A stretch of DNA of 64,000 bases from Gaetbulibacter sp. S0825 (GCF_011777505.1 NZ_JAATJT010000002.1:186001-250000), one strand, 5' to 3'. Counted from the first letter of the stretch, positions 41,054-50,475 are shown. Notes: generated from the sequence alone by a model not told the origin. Translations and numbers: made by a program.

Positions 41054-41563
41054 TTATTTTTTTAGTGGCGAATGATGCTCATGTACCATTTTCCAACCAT
41101 CTTCAGTTTTAACAAATAGTAAAGTGATTTGATCGTTTACTGTTACCAAATCTTCACCAAATTTTAATTGAAAATCGGAATGAAAAGTTAAGTTTGCTAC
41201 ATCTCCATATACTGCTATTTGTAAATCTTTAGCATCGAATTTTACTACTTCGGTTACAGAACCAAATACACTACGTTCGTGAGCTTCATTTGCCTCTCTA
41301 CCATTCCTTGGTTCTCCATTTTTAAACTCTGTAAACTTAGGCCCATAAGCATGAAATGAAATAAGTTTGTCCATATCCCCATCCTTAATACTTTGTGCAA
41401 TGGCTCCGAAGGTTTCCATAACTTCTTGTTTAGCTTCAGGAAATTCATCGTTAATAAGGTCAATTTCTACTTTTTCAATTTCAACTTCCTCTTCTTTTTG
41501 TTTACATCCTAAAATTATAATTCCAAAAATTAAAATTAAGGCAAGTGTCAATTTAGTTTTCAT
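41054..41563 (-). CDS. SnoaL/NTF2-like lipoprotein
   Basis: 169 residues. The lipoprotein signal ends IIILGC with Cys20 and is followed by an acidic linker (KEEEVEIEKVEIDL). From about 45 an NTF2-like cone fold follows: MDKLISFHAYGPKFTEFKNGEP, then FDAKDLQIAVYGDVANLTFHSDF and DQITLLFVKTEDGWKMVHEHHS. Members of this group bind small ligands or act as cyclases and dehydratases; here no catalytic pair is clear. The protein is probably in the periplasm. Confidence 0.82.
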   Translation of the reverse strand: MKTKLTLALILIFGIIILGCKQKEEEVEIEKVEIDLINDEFPEAKQEVMETFGAIAQSIKDGDMDKLISFHAYGPKFTEFKNGEPRNGREANEAHERSVFGSVTEVVKFDAKDLQIAVYGDVANLTFHSDFQLKFGEDLVTVNDQITLLFVKTEDGWKMVHEHHSPLKK

Positions 41564-41762
41564 AATATTATATTTAATTGGTTGGTTAGTAGCTAGTAAG
41601 ATACAATATTAATTATTGAGATTGCCTCATAATCTCATTTACTTTTTTTCTGTCTATTCAGTAGAAGGATGTTCTACATTGTTATGATATGTAGTTTTTC
41701 AATAGTTAATATCTATAAATAAGCTGCTTATACATATAAACCAATAAATAATAGAATTAATA

Positions 41763-42332
41763 CTAGTTTAAGAAATCCACCAATTGTTTTACAGCTTTCC
41801 CACGATGCCCAATTTGATTCTTGAGTTTCAAATCCATTTCGGCAAACGTTTGTGTATAGCCATTAGGTTGGAAAATAGGGTCATAGCCAAAACCATGTTC
41901 GCCACTTTTTTCAATGGTGATGTGTCCTTCGCAAATCCCAGTAAACGTTTTTAATTCGCCATTAATTTGCAAAGCTATAACCGTTTTAAACTGTGCGCTT
42001 CTATCATCTTTAAGTTGCAGTTCGGTTAAAAGTTTAGTCATGTTATCATTGGCATCTCGTTGCTCTCCCGCATATCTAGCTGAGTAAACTCCAGGAGCAC
42101 CGTTTAAAGCGCTTACTTCTAAGCCTGTATCATCAGCAAAGCAATCGTAGCCATAATGCGTTTTAATATAGCTTGCTTTTTGCATGGCATTTCCTTCTAT
42201 GGTTAGTTGGGTTTCAGGAATGTCTTCTAAACAGCCAATGTCTTGTAAGCTTAGTAATGTGATGTTTTTTGGCAGCAAAGCTTGAACTTCTTTAAGTTTA
42301 TTAGAATTGTTCGTGGCAAAAACGAGCTTCAT
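41763..42332 (-). CDS. rdgB: Non-canonical purine NTP pyrophosphatase (RdgB/HAM1)
   Basis: 189 residues from the ATG at 42332. The open frame extends to 42353 but the promoter box (42351-42358) sits there, so the internal ATG, which starts [16 protein letters not shown], is right. The ITPase motifs [36 protein letters not shown] and [21 protein letters not shown] are intact. The enzyme removes dITP, dXTP and ITP to their monophosphates plus pyrophosphate, keeping damaged purines out of nucleic acid. Confidence 0.95.
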   Translation of the reverse strand: MKLVFATNNSNKLKEVQALLPKNITLLSLQDIGCLEDIPETQLTIEGNAMQKASYIKTHYGYDCFADDTGLEVSALNGAPGVYSARYAGEQRDANDNMTKLLTELQLKDDRSAQFKTVIALQINGELKTFTGICEGHITIEKSGEHGFGYDPIFQPNGYTQTFAEMDLKLKNQIGHRGKAVKQLVDFLN

Positions 42333-42350
42333 ATTTTGAGAGTTAAAGCA

Positions 42351-42358
42351 CAAAAATA
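42351..42358 (-). promoter_or_regulatory. -7 box of rdgB
   Basis: On the minus strand TATTTTTG matches TAnnTTTG. It is 19 nt upstream of the ATG at 42332 and fixes the start choice. Confidence 0.55.
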
Positions 42359-42417
42359 ATTTAATATTTATCTAAATCTAAAATTTTACTATCTTGATAC
42401 AAACAAAACTATTCCTT

Positions 42418-43305
42418 ATGAGTTTATTAAAAAAAGAAGATATCAAACAAGAAGTATTTGATCTTTACGACGATTATGCACATAATAAAATTGACAGAAG
42501 ACAATTTGCAGAAAAACTCTCGCTATATGCTATTGGAGGGTTAACTGTATCGTCTCTACTAAGTTTTGTGTCTCCAAATTATGTAGACACTATTACAGTT
42601 AAGAAAGATGACCCTAGATTAGAATCTAAGTATGTCAATTACGATTCTCCAAAAGGTGGAGGGTCTATAAAAGGGCTATTGTCTAAGCCATCCAATACAA
42701 AAAAGAAGCTACCAGGTATTGTTGTTGTTCATGAGAACAGAGGATTGAATCCTTATATTGAAGATACTGGCAGAAGAGCTGCTTTAGAAGGTTTTATCTC
42801 TATTGCACCTGATGCTTTAACACCTCTTGGAGGTTATCCTGGAAATGATGATGAAGGAAGAACAATGCAACGAAAGCGAGATAGAAATGAAATGCTAGAA
42901 GATTTTATTGCGGCCTTTAATTATTTAAAAAATCACAAGGATTGTGATGGAAATGTTGGTGTTGTAGGGTTTTGTTTTGGAGGATGGATTTCTAATATGA
43001 TGGCTGTTCGTGTACCTGATTTAAAAGGAGCAGTTCCGTTTTATGGTGGTCAACCGTCTGATGAAGATGCAGCAAAAATAAAATCACCTTTATTACTGCA
43101 ATTTGCAGGATTGGATAAACGAGTAAATGCTGGATGGGAAGATTATGAAAAAGTATTAAAGGCTAATAAGATTGAGCATACTGCACATTTTTACCCAGAT
43201 GTAAATCATGGATTTCATAATAACACAACACCAAGATATGACGAAGCTGCAGCAAATTTAGCTTGGATAAGAACTATCGATTTTTTCAAGAAACATCTCA
43301 AATAA
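42418..43305 (+). CDS. Dienelactone hydrolase family protein with RR-type N-terminus
   Basis: 295 residues from the ATG at 42418. The N-terminal 60 residues hold a DRRQFAEKL motif (27-34) and a hydrophobic run after it (SLYAIGGLTVSSLLSF), resembling a late Tat-type signal or a hidden membrane anchor. The hydrolase follows, with a Cys nucleophile in GFCFGG, Asp in AGLDKRVNAG and His in VNHGFH, the DLH triad. It is related to the YghX-like subgroup. DLH enzymes open lactones or hydrolyse esters. It lies 9 nt before the epimerase gene, which carries a similar RR motif, so the two may share the export route. Confidence 0.82.
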   Translation: MSLLKKEDIKQEVFDLYDDYAHNKIDRRQFAEKLSLYAIGGLTVSSLLSFVSPNYVDTITVKKDDPRLESKYVNYDSPKGGGSIKGLLSKPSNTKKKLPGIVVVHENRGLNPYIEDTGRRAALEGFISIAPDALTPLGGYPGNDDEGRTMQRKRDRNEMLEDFIAAFNYLKNHKDCDGNVGVVGFCFGGWISNMMAVRVPDLKGAVPFYGGQPSDEDAAKIKSPLLLQFAGLDKRVNAGWEDYEKVLKANKIEHTAHFYPDVNHGFHNNTTPRYDEAAANLAWIRTIDFFKKHLK

Positions 43306-43314
43306 TTTTATAGA

Positions 43315-44499
43315 ATGACAAAAAAACCAACCACTAGAAGGCAATTTATTGAAAGAGGAGCAAAACTTGGAATTGCAATTCCATTAATAAGTTCAGGTTT
43401 ATTAGGGTGTAATTTTAATGAAGAAAAAAAAGTAGCCACAACTAAGGCTTCTTCAAAAAAACTAAACATACTAATTTTAGGCGGAACTAGTTTTCTGGGA
43501 CCACATCAAATAGCTTATGCTTTAGGTCGCGGACATTCAGTATCGACTTTCACTAGAGGGAAAACAAAACCAACAATTCATCAAGAGTTATTTAAAAATG
43601 TAACATCATTAGTTGGAGATAGAAATAATGATTTATCAGCTTTAGAAACTGGTACTTGGGACGTGGTGATTGATAACTCTGGGCGAGATGTTGAGTGGAC
43701 TAAAAATTCAGCTGAATTATTAAAGGATAGAACAGACTTGTATTTATATACATCATCTACAGGCGTATATTATCCTTATTTAACAGATGATATTAATGAG
43801 GATACAAAAGTTCTTTTAGAAGAACCAGAAACACTTGAAGATGAAGAAATGCGCATCGAGTATTGGTATGGTGTGATGAAAGCTAATTCAGAATTAGCAG
43901 CAAAAAAAGCCTATGGAGAAGATAGAACCATTATCGTAAGACCTACATATATGTTTGGACCTGCCGATAAAACCAACAGGTTTGTACATTGGCCTTTGCG
44001 ATTATCTAAAGGAGGAGAGGTTTTAGTTCTAGGAAAGCCTCAAGACCCTGTACAATATATAGATGTACGTGATGTGGCAGAGTTTATGATTCGCCTAATT
44101 GAAGAAAAACATACAGATACTTTTAATGCGGCTGGTCCTAAAACTGCTCAGAATATGTATGATTTTGTTGAAGAAGCTAGTAAGGCGTTTGATGTAGAAC
44201 ATACCTTTGTAAAAGTTGATGACTATGAGTTTTTAAAAGCAAATAAAGTACCTTACTTAGTGCCATGGATAATGCCTGAAGGCAATAACTATGGGTCTGC
44301 TAGAGCAAATATAGATAAAGCTTTGGCTGCTGGTTTAACCTATAGAGATTTACCAACTTCTATTAGAGAGACTTATAATTGGTGGCATTCTGATGGAGTG
44401 ACCGACGAAATACGTCAAAAATTTGAAGGAAATACCAAGAATGTTTTTAACCGGGAAGCAGAAATTATTGCCGCATGGAAAAAGCATAAAAACAGTTGA
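43315..44499 (+). CDS. Exported NAD-dependent epimerase/dehydratase-like protein (Tat lipoprotein)
   Basis: 394 residues. The start TTRRQFIERGAKLGIAIPL ... LLGC is a Tat signal with RR at 8-9 and a lipobox Cys32. A short-chain/extended SDR fold follows (ILILGGTSFLGPHQIAYALGRGH near 53, TSSTGVY, YWYGVMKANSEL, i.e. a Tyr-x3-Lys-like YGVMK). A Tat-exported SDR normally carries its bound nucleotide from the cytoplasm. The active site looks intact except that the usual Ser-Tyr-Lys is not fully certain. It is probably a twin of the DLH-family gene 9 nt upstream. Confidence 0.82.
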   Translation: MTKKPTTRRQFIERGAKLGIAIPLISSGLLGCNFNEEKKVATTKASSKKLNILILGGTSFLGPHQIAYALGRGHSVSTFTRGKTKPTIHQELFKNVTSLVGDRNNDLSALETGTWDVVIDNSGRDVEWTKNSAELLKDRTDLYLYTSSTGVYYPYLTDDINEDTKVLLEEPETLEDEEMRIEYWYGVMKANSELAAKKAYGEDRTIIVRPTYMFGPADKTNRFVHWPLRLSKGGEVLVLGKPQDPVQYIDVRDVAEFMIRLIEEKHTDTFNAAGPKTAQNMYDFVEEASKAFDVEHTFVKVDDYEFLKANKVPYLVPWIMPEGNNYGSARANIDKALAAGLTYRDLPTSIRETYNWWHSDGVTDEIRQKFEGNTKNVFNREAEIIAAWKKHKNS

Positions 44500-44557
44500 T
44501 TTTAATTAATTACTATCCCAGACATAAAAGCTTAACTGACTAACTAACTCAAAACTG

Positions 44558-46198
44558 ATGTCAAAATTTAAAACACCTTTAGAAGCTTTCCTGTACTGGG
44601 AAAAGCATACTCCAGATATTATTTTTTTAAAACAACCTATAGATGGTAAGTATATTACGCATACCTACAAAGAAGCTGGTATTGAAATAAGAAAAATTGT
44701 ATCGGCATTAAAAACATATAACTTATCTGAAAGGAGTCATGTTGCTTTGTTATCAAAAAACTGTGCGCATTGGATTATGGCTGATATTGCTATTATGATG
44801 GCAGGGTTTGTATCAATTCCTATTTACCCAACGCTAAATGCGTCATCTATAAACCAAATATTAGTACATAGCGAATCTAAAGCCATCATTATCGGGAAGC
44901 TTGATGATTATGAATCACAAAAATCGGGTGTTCCAGACATTCCAAAAATTAGTGTTGGGTTACATGGGCAATCTGATGGGGAGCTTTGGGAAGAATTAAT
45001 AAAGAAACATTCACCATCAGAATCAATTCATACACAACAACCAGATGATTTGCATACCATAATTTATACATCTGGAACCACAGGAGTGCCAAAAGGAGTA
45101 ATGCATACTTCAGGTAATTTAATGGTAAGTGCGCACACACTTACCGAGATTTTCAAGTTGCCAAATAACATTAAATTATTCTCGTATTTACCTTTAGCAC
45201 ATGTTGCTGAACGCGTATTGATTAACGCAGGAGTAAATCTTGGAGGCACCGTTGCCTTTGCCGAGTCTTTGGAAACTTTTGCATCTGATTTAGAAAAAAC
45301 ACAACCTCAAATTTTCTTTGCTGTACCGCGTATTTGGACAAAATTTAGAGAGAAAATTCTAGAATCAATTCCGCAAAAAAAGCTTAATGTGTTATTAAAA
45401 ATTCCAATTCTTAATGGAATTATTAAGAACAAGTTAAAGCAAAAGTTAGGCCTTAAGGAGGCTGTTTTTATTTGTTCTGCTGCTGCACCAATAGCCTCGA
45501 GTTTAGTAAAGTGGTATAGGAAATTGGGCATCACAATTTATCAAGGCTATGGTATGACCGAGGATTGCTGTGTGTCACATTTTAATACTATTCGTGATGA
45601 TAAAATTGGCACTGTCGGTAAAACGCTGTTTAATGTGAAAGCTAAACTATCTGAAGTAGGAGAGATTTGTGTTAAAAACGACTGCTTAATGAAGGGCTAT
45701 TATAAAGAGCCAGAAATAACTGCTTCTGTTTTTGATGATGAAGGCTACTTAAAAACTGGTGATATTGGTGAATTTGACCACGATGGCTTTTTAACCATTA
45801 CTGGACGTGTGAAAGACCAGTTTAAAACCGATAAAGGAAAATATATTTCACCATCTCATATAGAGCTTATACTATCAAAAAATACTGACATTGAACAAAT
45901 ATGTGTTGTAGGGACAGGAATTCCTCAGCCTATAGCATTAATAACCCTCAGTGAGTTAGGCAAAGTGAAAGACAAAAATGCTTTATCTGAAAGTTTACTA
46001 GAGAGTGTTGATGGTATGAACCCAACACTTGAAAAGCATGAGAAAATTGAAAAAGTGGTGATTATGAAAGAGGATTGGAATGTTGAAAATGGCTTAACGA
46101 CACCAACCATGAAAGTAAAAAGAAATAGCATCGAGAAAATCCATGAAGAGTTTTACAAGGAGTGGTTCGAATTGGATGACAAAGTCATTTTTGAATAA
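44558..46198 (+). CDS. AMP-dependent acyl-CoA synthetase (long-chain fatty acid type)
   Basis: 546 residues. Adenylate-forming motifs: IIYTSGTTGVPKGVMHTSGN (A3), YGMTEDCC (A5), GYLKTGDIGEFDHDGFL (A7), TGRVKDQFKTDKGKYISP (A8 and linker), and Lys in TPTMKVKRNSI near the end (A10). The length is a little short of long-chain FadD types (about 560-600), and it lacks extra N-terminal domains. It activates a fatty acid to acyl-AMP and then acyl-CoA at the inner membrane. No fad genes surround it. Confidence 0.88.
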   Translation: MSKFKTPLEAFLYWEKHTPDIIFLKQPIDGKYITHTYKEAGIEIRKIVSALKTYNLSERSHVALLSKNCAHWIMADIAIMMAGFVSIPIYPTLNASSINQILVHSESKAIIIGKLDDYESQKSGVPDIPKISVGLHGQSDGELWEELIKKHSPSESIHTQQPDDLHTIIYTSGTTGVPKGVMHTSGNLMVSAHTLTEIFKLPNNIKLFSYLPLAHVAERVLINAGVNLGGTVAFAESLETFASDLEKTQPQIFFAVPRIWTKFREKILESIPQKKLNVLLKIPILNGIIKNKLKQKLGLKEAVFICSAAAPIASSLVKWYRKLGITIYQGYGMTEDCCVSHFNTIRDDKIGTVGKTLFNVKAKLSEVGEICVKNDCLMKGYYKEPEITASVFDDEGYLKTGDIGEFDHDGFLTITGRVKDQFKTDKGKYISPSHIELILSKNTDIEQICVVGTGIPQPIALITLSELGKVKDKNALSESLLESVDGMNPTLEKHEKIEKVVIMKEDWNVENGLTTPTMKVKRNSIEKIHEEFYKEWFELDDKVIFE

Positions 46199-46263
46199 AA
46201 AATATTCAACATCGAGCTATCGTTAATTTTTCGGTTATATTAGAAGTAAAAAGCGCACTTTAC

Positions 46264-47376
46264 ATGTCACTTAATTTTTTAAACTTTCAGCAAATTAGTA
46301 ATGAGATTCTTTCTTTTTATGGTTGGTGGCAATTTTCAGTTTGCCTTTTTGCGTTTATAGCTTTAATCGCTATTTGGTGGCATATTGGCAAAAAACAAAA
46401 CGATTTTGGGCAAGTATGGCTCGCACTTTCAGTGTTATGTTGGAGCTTATCTGGAGCATTTGAAATTTATTTTATTGAAACAAATACGACATCAGAAATA
46501 GTTGTAGATGGTTGGCGGAGCGTATGGTCTTTGCTAAATAGCTTATTTATTTTATTGGCTTTGCCTTGGTTTAGATATTTACCAGAACCTATTGGTCATA
46601 TCATAAAATCAAAGTATTGGATTTATATTGTTGGTATTCCTTTTTTGTTTTCAATTTTACCAACCCTAAGTCGTATGGTATCAGGTACAGTGATTACAAT
46701 GATAAATGAACTAGATGTCTACTATGCTATATTTACCTTAGGTTTCTTAGGATATGTTTTATGGGAGTCTTTTTTAAAACGACGACTAAAAGCACTAGCT
46801 TTTTTATCATTAGTTTGTATTCTGGTTGTTTTAGTTGCTCAAGTCTATAAACTTTCAGGCAACGATATTAACTTAACATTATTTTCGGCCATATTTAAAA
46901 CATCCTTGATTATGATTTTCTTTGCTTTGGCATTAAGCTGGGTGAAAGAATTAGCCGAAAACGTCATTCCTGATTCTGATGACTTGCAGATAAAATTTCT
47001 TAAAAATAAATTATCATCTGGAAAGATGGAATATTTGGTGTTTTTGAAAGGTTTTCCAGGAGCTGAAAAGCGTAAAGTAAAATTAACTCCTGCGTTATTT
47101 GAGTTGTTTTCAAAATTTGCACAACGTAGACTATCTGATTATGAATGGTTAGAAATTAAACCTAAAAACTTTACTATGTCTAATAAAATCTTTGATATTA
47201 ACGACTATAACGAAGTTAAAAGGTTGCTCATTGCTTTGTTGGATGGTGTTTATGGAAAAGACAGTTGGACTACAGACCATCACTTAAATCCACTAAAAGC
47301 ATCGCTTTTTGAAATGTCTGAAAAGCGAGACAGAAAAATTCGTTTAAAAATTCCACAAGAGAATATTTCTTTGTAA
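46264..47376 (+). CDS. Seven-helix membrane protein with soluble C-terminal domain, unknown
   Basis: 370 residues. Seven hydrophobic helices fill about 20-225 (SVCLFAFIALIAIWW, WLALSVLCWSLSGAFEIYF and so on, with the last ending SWVKELAENV). The remaining 140 residues are cytoplasmic, with KVKLTPALFELFSKFAQRR and DYNEVKRLLIALLDGVYGKD, which look like a helical or winged-helix domain. There is no histidine kinase, GGDEF or other catalytic motif. No family is recognised. The layout (7-TM input plus small output domain) suggests a sensor, but this is only a guess. Confidence 0.6.
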   Translation: MSLNFLNFQQISNEILSFYGWWQFSVCLFAFIALIAIWWHIGKKQNDFGQVWLALSVLCWSLSGAFEIYFIETNTTSEIVVDGWRSVWSLLNSLFILLALPWFRYLPEPIGHIIKSKYWIYIVGIPFLFSILPTLSRMVSGTVITMINELDVYYAIFTLGFLGYVLWESFLKRRLKALAFLSLVCILVVLVAQVYKLSGNDINLTLFSAIFKTSLIMIFFALALSWVKELAENVIPDSDDLQIKFLKNKLSSGKMEYLVFLKGFPGAEKRKVKLTPALFELFSKFAQRRLSDYEWLEIKPKNFTMSNKIFDINDYNEVKRLLIALLDGVYGKDSWTTDHHLNPLKASLFEMSEKRDRKIRLKIPQENISL

Positions 47377-47396
47377 TTCAGTGTCTTGTGTGTTTT

Positions 47397-47424
47397 TGTC
47401 AGTAGTTTTTTTACTGACATTTTC
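47397..47424 (+). terminator. Terminator after the 7-TM gene
   Basis: TGTCAGTA-GTTTTTT-TACTGACA forms a perfect 8-bp stem followed by a short T run (TTTTC), 20 nt after the stop codon of the 7-TM gene. Confidence 0.6.
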
Positions 47425-47498
47425 ATATTCTTTCTGATAAAGTCATTATAAAAAAAATCAATTTAAAACATTGCGCTCAAAATCATAACAATAGAATT

Positions 47499-49127
47499 AT
47501 GGCTTCGAGACAGCGCATACTTACCATTATTTTAATTATAATTCCATTTATCAATCAAGCACAATCTAGGGGATTTGACGAACAGATTAATGATGCTTTT
47601 ATGCCTTTTGCAACTTGGTGGGAAGGATTTATACTTTCCACTGTAAATATTTTCGGATTTGGAATTCCGATTGTATTAATTTTGTTGTTGCTCGGAGCCT
47701 TATTCTTTACTATTTACTTTGGTTTTGTTAATATCAAGCACTTTCCAACTGCTATTCAAGTGGTTCGAGGGAAGTATGATGATTTAGAGTCTTTAGATAT
47801 AGAAACAACTTCTCATGTCCATGAAGTTGAAGGCGATATTATAGATACCATAAAAGACGAAAGCCATCATGGAGAGGTTAATCACTTTCAAGCTTTGGCA
47901 ACTGCGGTTTCTGGAACCGTTGGATTGGGGAATATTGCTATGGTTGCAGTTGCTATTTCTATTGGAGGACCAGGCGCTACTTTTTGGATGATTATTGCTG
48001 GATTACTAGGTATGTCATCAAAATTCGTGGAGTGTACTTTAGGTGTGAAGTACAGAGATATTGATAGTGAAGGTAATGTCTATGGAGGTCCAATGTATTA
48101 TTTATCCCGAGGACTTAAAGAAAGAAGGCTTGTTAGATTAGGAAAATTTTTAGCAATAGTTTTTTCTATACTTTGTATTGGAGCTTCGTTTGGCGGAGGA
48201 AATGCATTTCAAACCAATCAAGCAGCGGCACAAATTATTGAAAGATTTGGAATTGAAGGTTCAGCATCAGGCAGTATTATTGGAGTTGTTTTTGCTATAA
48301 TTGTTGGTATTGTAATTATTGGAGGGATTAAGCGTATAGCAAAAGTGACTGAGAAGGTGGTTCCGTTAATGGCTGTGTTATATGTGGCTTCAGCATTATT
48401 TATTATTTTTTCAAATTTCAGCTTTGTCGATGATGCTATTAGTTTAATCATCACTGAAGCTTTCACACCTAAAGCGACTATTACTGGTGGCTTTATAGGA
48501 GTTATGATTCAAGGGTTTCGTCGTGCAGCATTTTCAAATGAAGCAGGTGCAGGCTCAGCAGCTATTGCCCATTCGGCTGTAAATACAAAGTATGCGGCTT
48601 CAGAGGGTCTTGTAGGTTTGTTAGAACCTTTTATTGATACTGTAGTTGTATGTTCTATGACGGCTATTATTATTGTCATGTTTAATATGGATGGTGCTTT
48701 TGTGTATGGAGATGTGTTAAATGGTCAAGCCTTAATGGCTGATGGTTCAAGACTTGGTGGAGTTAACTTAACTTCTATGGCATTTGATAATGCTATTCCT
48801 GGTTCGTCTTATGTTCTAGTGGTTGCTGTAACGTTATTTGCATTTTCTACTATTCTATCATGGTCGTATTATGGATTGCAATCTTGGAAGTATTTATTTG
48901 GAAGAGGAAAGTGGATTGACCTTTCTTATAAAATCATTTTTTTAATGTTTACAGTTCTGGGAGCAGCAATAACTTTGGATGCAGTTATTAAATTTTCCGA
49001 TGCAATGATACTAGCTTTGGTTTTTCCTAATATGATTGGGTTATTACTATTATTTCCAAAGGTGAGAAATGAAATGAAACGTTATTTAAAAGCAATTAAA
49101 ATGCTAAAGTTAAAAAATGCTGAATAA
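47499..49127 (+). CDS. Sodium/alanine (AGCS family) symporter
   Basis: 542 residues with about eleven helices. Family signatures: ALATAVSGTVGLGNIAMVAVAI, GPMYYLSRGL and FSNEAGAGSAAIAHSA. An N-terminal hydrophobic stretch (about 6-20) resembles a signal sequence, and an unusual hydrophilic insert at about 98-127 (TTSHVHEVEGDIIDTIKDE) precedes the first AGCS signature. The family moves alanine, glycine or D-amino acids with Na+ or H+. A specific substrate is not predictable. Confidence 0.9.
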   Translation: MASRQRILTIILIIIPFINQAQSRGFDEQINDAFMPFATWWEGFILSTVNIFGFGIPIVLILLLLGALFFTIYFGFVNIKHFPTAIQVVRGKYDDLESLDIETTSHVHEVEGDIIDTIKDESHHGEVNHFQALATAVSGTVGLGNIAMVAVAISIGGPGATFWMIIAGLLGMSSKFVECTLGVKYRDIDSEGNVYGGPMYYLSRGLKERRLVRLGKFLAIVFSILCIGASFGGGNAFQTNQAAAQIIERFGIEGSASGSIIGVVFAIIVGIVIIGGIKRIAKVTEKVVPLMAVLYVASALFIIFSNFSFVDDAISLIITEAFTPKATITGGFIGVMIQGFRRAAFSNEAGAGSAAIAHSAVNTKYAASEGLVGLLEPFIDTVVVCSMTAIIIVMFNMDGAFVYGDVLNGQALMADGSRLGGVNLTSMAFDNAIPGSSYVLVVAVTLFAFSTILSWSYYGLQSWKYLFGRGKWIDLSYKIIFLMFTVLGAAITLDAVIKFSDAMILALVFPNMIGLLLLFPKVRNEMKRYLKAIKMLKLKNAE

Positions 49128-49212
49128 TTTGTTAATCATATGATAATTGTCATCTAACTATTGAAATAAGTCTTGTATTTTTATGCTATTGTTAAACTTA
49201 ATACAAAACACT

Positions 49213-49512
49213 ATGACAATTAATATTCAATATGTGCATATGGCAACGAGTGAAGCTATGAACGAATATGTGACAGAAAAATTAAACAAACTTGGAAAAA
49301 AATACGATTGGATTATTGGAGCTGAAGTACAATTTGCAGTCGAACATAATGATAAAACTAAAGGGAAAATATGTAAAATGGAGTTGAGTTTACCTGGTCC
49401 AAGAATTTTTGCATCATCTAATGAAGGCAATTATGAAGATGCTGTAAAAAACACCATAAGCGATTTAGGAAAACAACTTAAAAAACGCAAGGAAATATAC
49501 AAAACACATTAA
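49213..49512 (+). CDS. hpf: Ribosome hibernation-promoting factor / RaiA family
   Basis: 99 residues from the ATG at 49213. The in-frame ATG at 49183 would add ten residues (LLLNLIQNT) that do not match the family and would overlap the presumed promoter region. The short-form HPF fold: TINIQYVHMATSEAMNEYVTEKL, then VQFAVEHNDKTKGKICKMEL and IFASSNEGNYEDAVKNTISDLGKQLKKRK. It binds the 30S decoding site and stalls ribosomes in stationary phase. It lacks the C-terminal dimerisation domain of long HPF. A strong bidirectional hairpin follows. Confidence 0.9.
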   Translation: MTINIQYVHMATSEAMNEYVTEKLNKLGKKYDWIIGAEVQFAVEHNDKTKGKICKMELSLPGPRIFASSNEGNYEDAVKNTISDLGKQLKKRKEIYKTH

Positions 49513-49513
49513 T

Positions 49514-49555
49514 GTAATAAAAAAGGGAGCTAATTTTAGCTCCCTTTTTTATTAC
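49514..49555. terminator. Bidirectional terminator between hpf and rlmH
   Basis: The perfect stem has core AAAAGGGAGCTA-ATTT-TAGCTCCCTTTT with A/T tracts on both sides, so it can stop both converging genes. Confidence 0.92.
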
Positions 49556-50025
49556 CTATGGTGGTAAGGCTCATTTTTTAATATTGTGAACCCTCGATAC
49601 AGTTGCTCAATAAAAAACAAGCGTACCATTTGGTGTGAAAATGTCATTTTAGATAAACTTAATTTTCCTTGTGCTTTTTGGTAAACCTCTTGAGAAAAAC
49701 CATAGGGGCCACCAATTACAAAAATGAGTTGCTTAATGCCAGAATTCATGTGTTTTTGTAAGTAGTTAGAAAACCCAATGGAGTCTAGTTGTTTTCCGTT
49801 TTCATCTAATAAAATAAGCACATCTGATGTGTTTACTTTATTTAAAATTAAATCACCTTCTTTTTGTTTTTGTTGGGCTTCACTTAGATTTTTTGAGTTT
49901 TTTATATCAGGTATTATCTCAAGATTAAACTTAATATAAAAGCCTAAACGCTTTGTGTACCCATCTATGAGTTGTTGTAATTGTTTGTTGTCGGTTTTGC
50001 CAATGGCTAGAAGCGTGATTTGCAT
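49552..50025 (-). CDS. rlmH: 23S rRNA (pseudouridine-1915 N3)-methyltransferase
   Basis: 157 residues, the exact size of RlmH. SPOUT motifs: VLILLDENGKQLDSIGFSNYL, FVIGGPYGFSQEVYQKA (SAM-binding knot) and LSKMTFSHQMVRLFFIEQLYRGFTILKNEPYHHR at the C-terminus, with the conserved YHHR end. It methylates pseudouridine 1915 in helix 69 of 23S rRNA on assembled 70S ribosomes. It ends inside the bidirectional terminator and is preceded by the DoxX gene by 9 nt. Confidence 0.95.
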   Translation of the reverse strand: MQITLLAIGKTDNKQLQQLIDGYTKRLGFYIKFNLEIIPDIKNSKNLSEAQQKQKEGDLILNKVNTSDVLILLDENGKQLDSIGFSNYLQKHMNSGIKQLIFVIGGPYGFSQEVYQKAQGKLSLSKMTFSHQMVRLFFIEQLYRGFTILKNEPYHHR

Positions 50026-50034
50026 ATAGTAATA

Positions 50035-50475
50035 TTACCTTTCAAATATAATAGAAACTATTTGTTTCAGCTTTTCATAATCCCAAAATAATAGATATAG
50101 ATTTGCTAGTAGCATTAACCCAGCAATTATTGGAGTGCCCTTAAAATTCATAGACACCACAATAATAAAAATATTAATGATTATTGGTAAGTAGAGTATG
50201 GCTCCAAAAAACGCTGTCCTAGGTATTAATAGCAATACACCTACTAGTAGCTGCATAAAACCTAAGAAATTCCAGTAAAATCCAGTGCGATATAAGCCTT
50301 CAAAAAAGAAACCAACAGATGTGTCTATTCCTAAAATAGTAAAGCGTTCTCCCAATACCTTTTTTAAACCAGAAGGCAAAAAAACTAAGAATAATAATAT
50401 TCTCGTTCCCCAAGTAAAAAGTACAAATAGGCGTTTATTGTGTATACGATTATGAAGTTTTTCAATGTTAGTCAT
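50035..50475 (-). CDS. DoxX-like membrane protein
   Basis: 146 residues with four membrane helices (about 24-44, 67-86, 92-112 and 117-134). [22 protein letters not shown] after helix 1 and [25 protein letters not shown] agree with the DoxX/DoxD-like group of small quinone-linked membrane proteins. Function in most relatives is not established. It is 9 nt upstream of rlmH on the same strand, probably co-transcribed, and divergent from nadC. Confidence 0.8.
   Translation of the reverse strand: MTNIEKLHNRIHNKRLFVLFTWGTRILLFLVFLPSGLKKVLGERFTILGIDTSVGFFFEGLYRTGFYWNFLGFMQLLVGVLLLIPRTAFFGAILYLPIIINIFIIVVSMNFKGTPIIAGLMLLANLYLLFWDYEKLKQIVSIIFER

Noticed and set aside
41620-41645. GAGATT-AATCTC hairpin as a terminator
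   Set aside because: The stem is only 6 bp and weak, and it is more than 100 nt from the rdgB stop codon; not enough support to call it.
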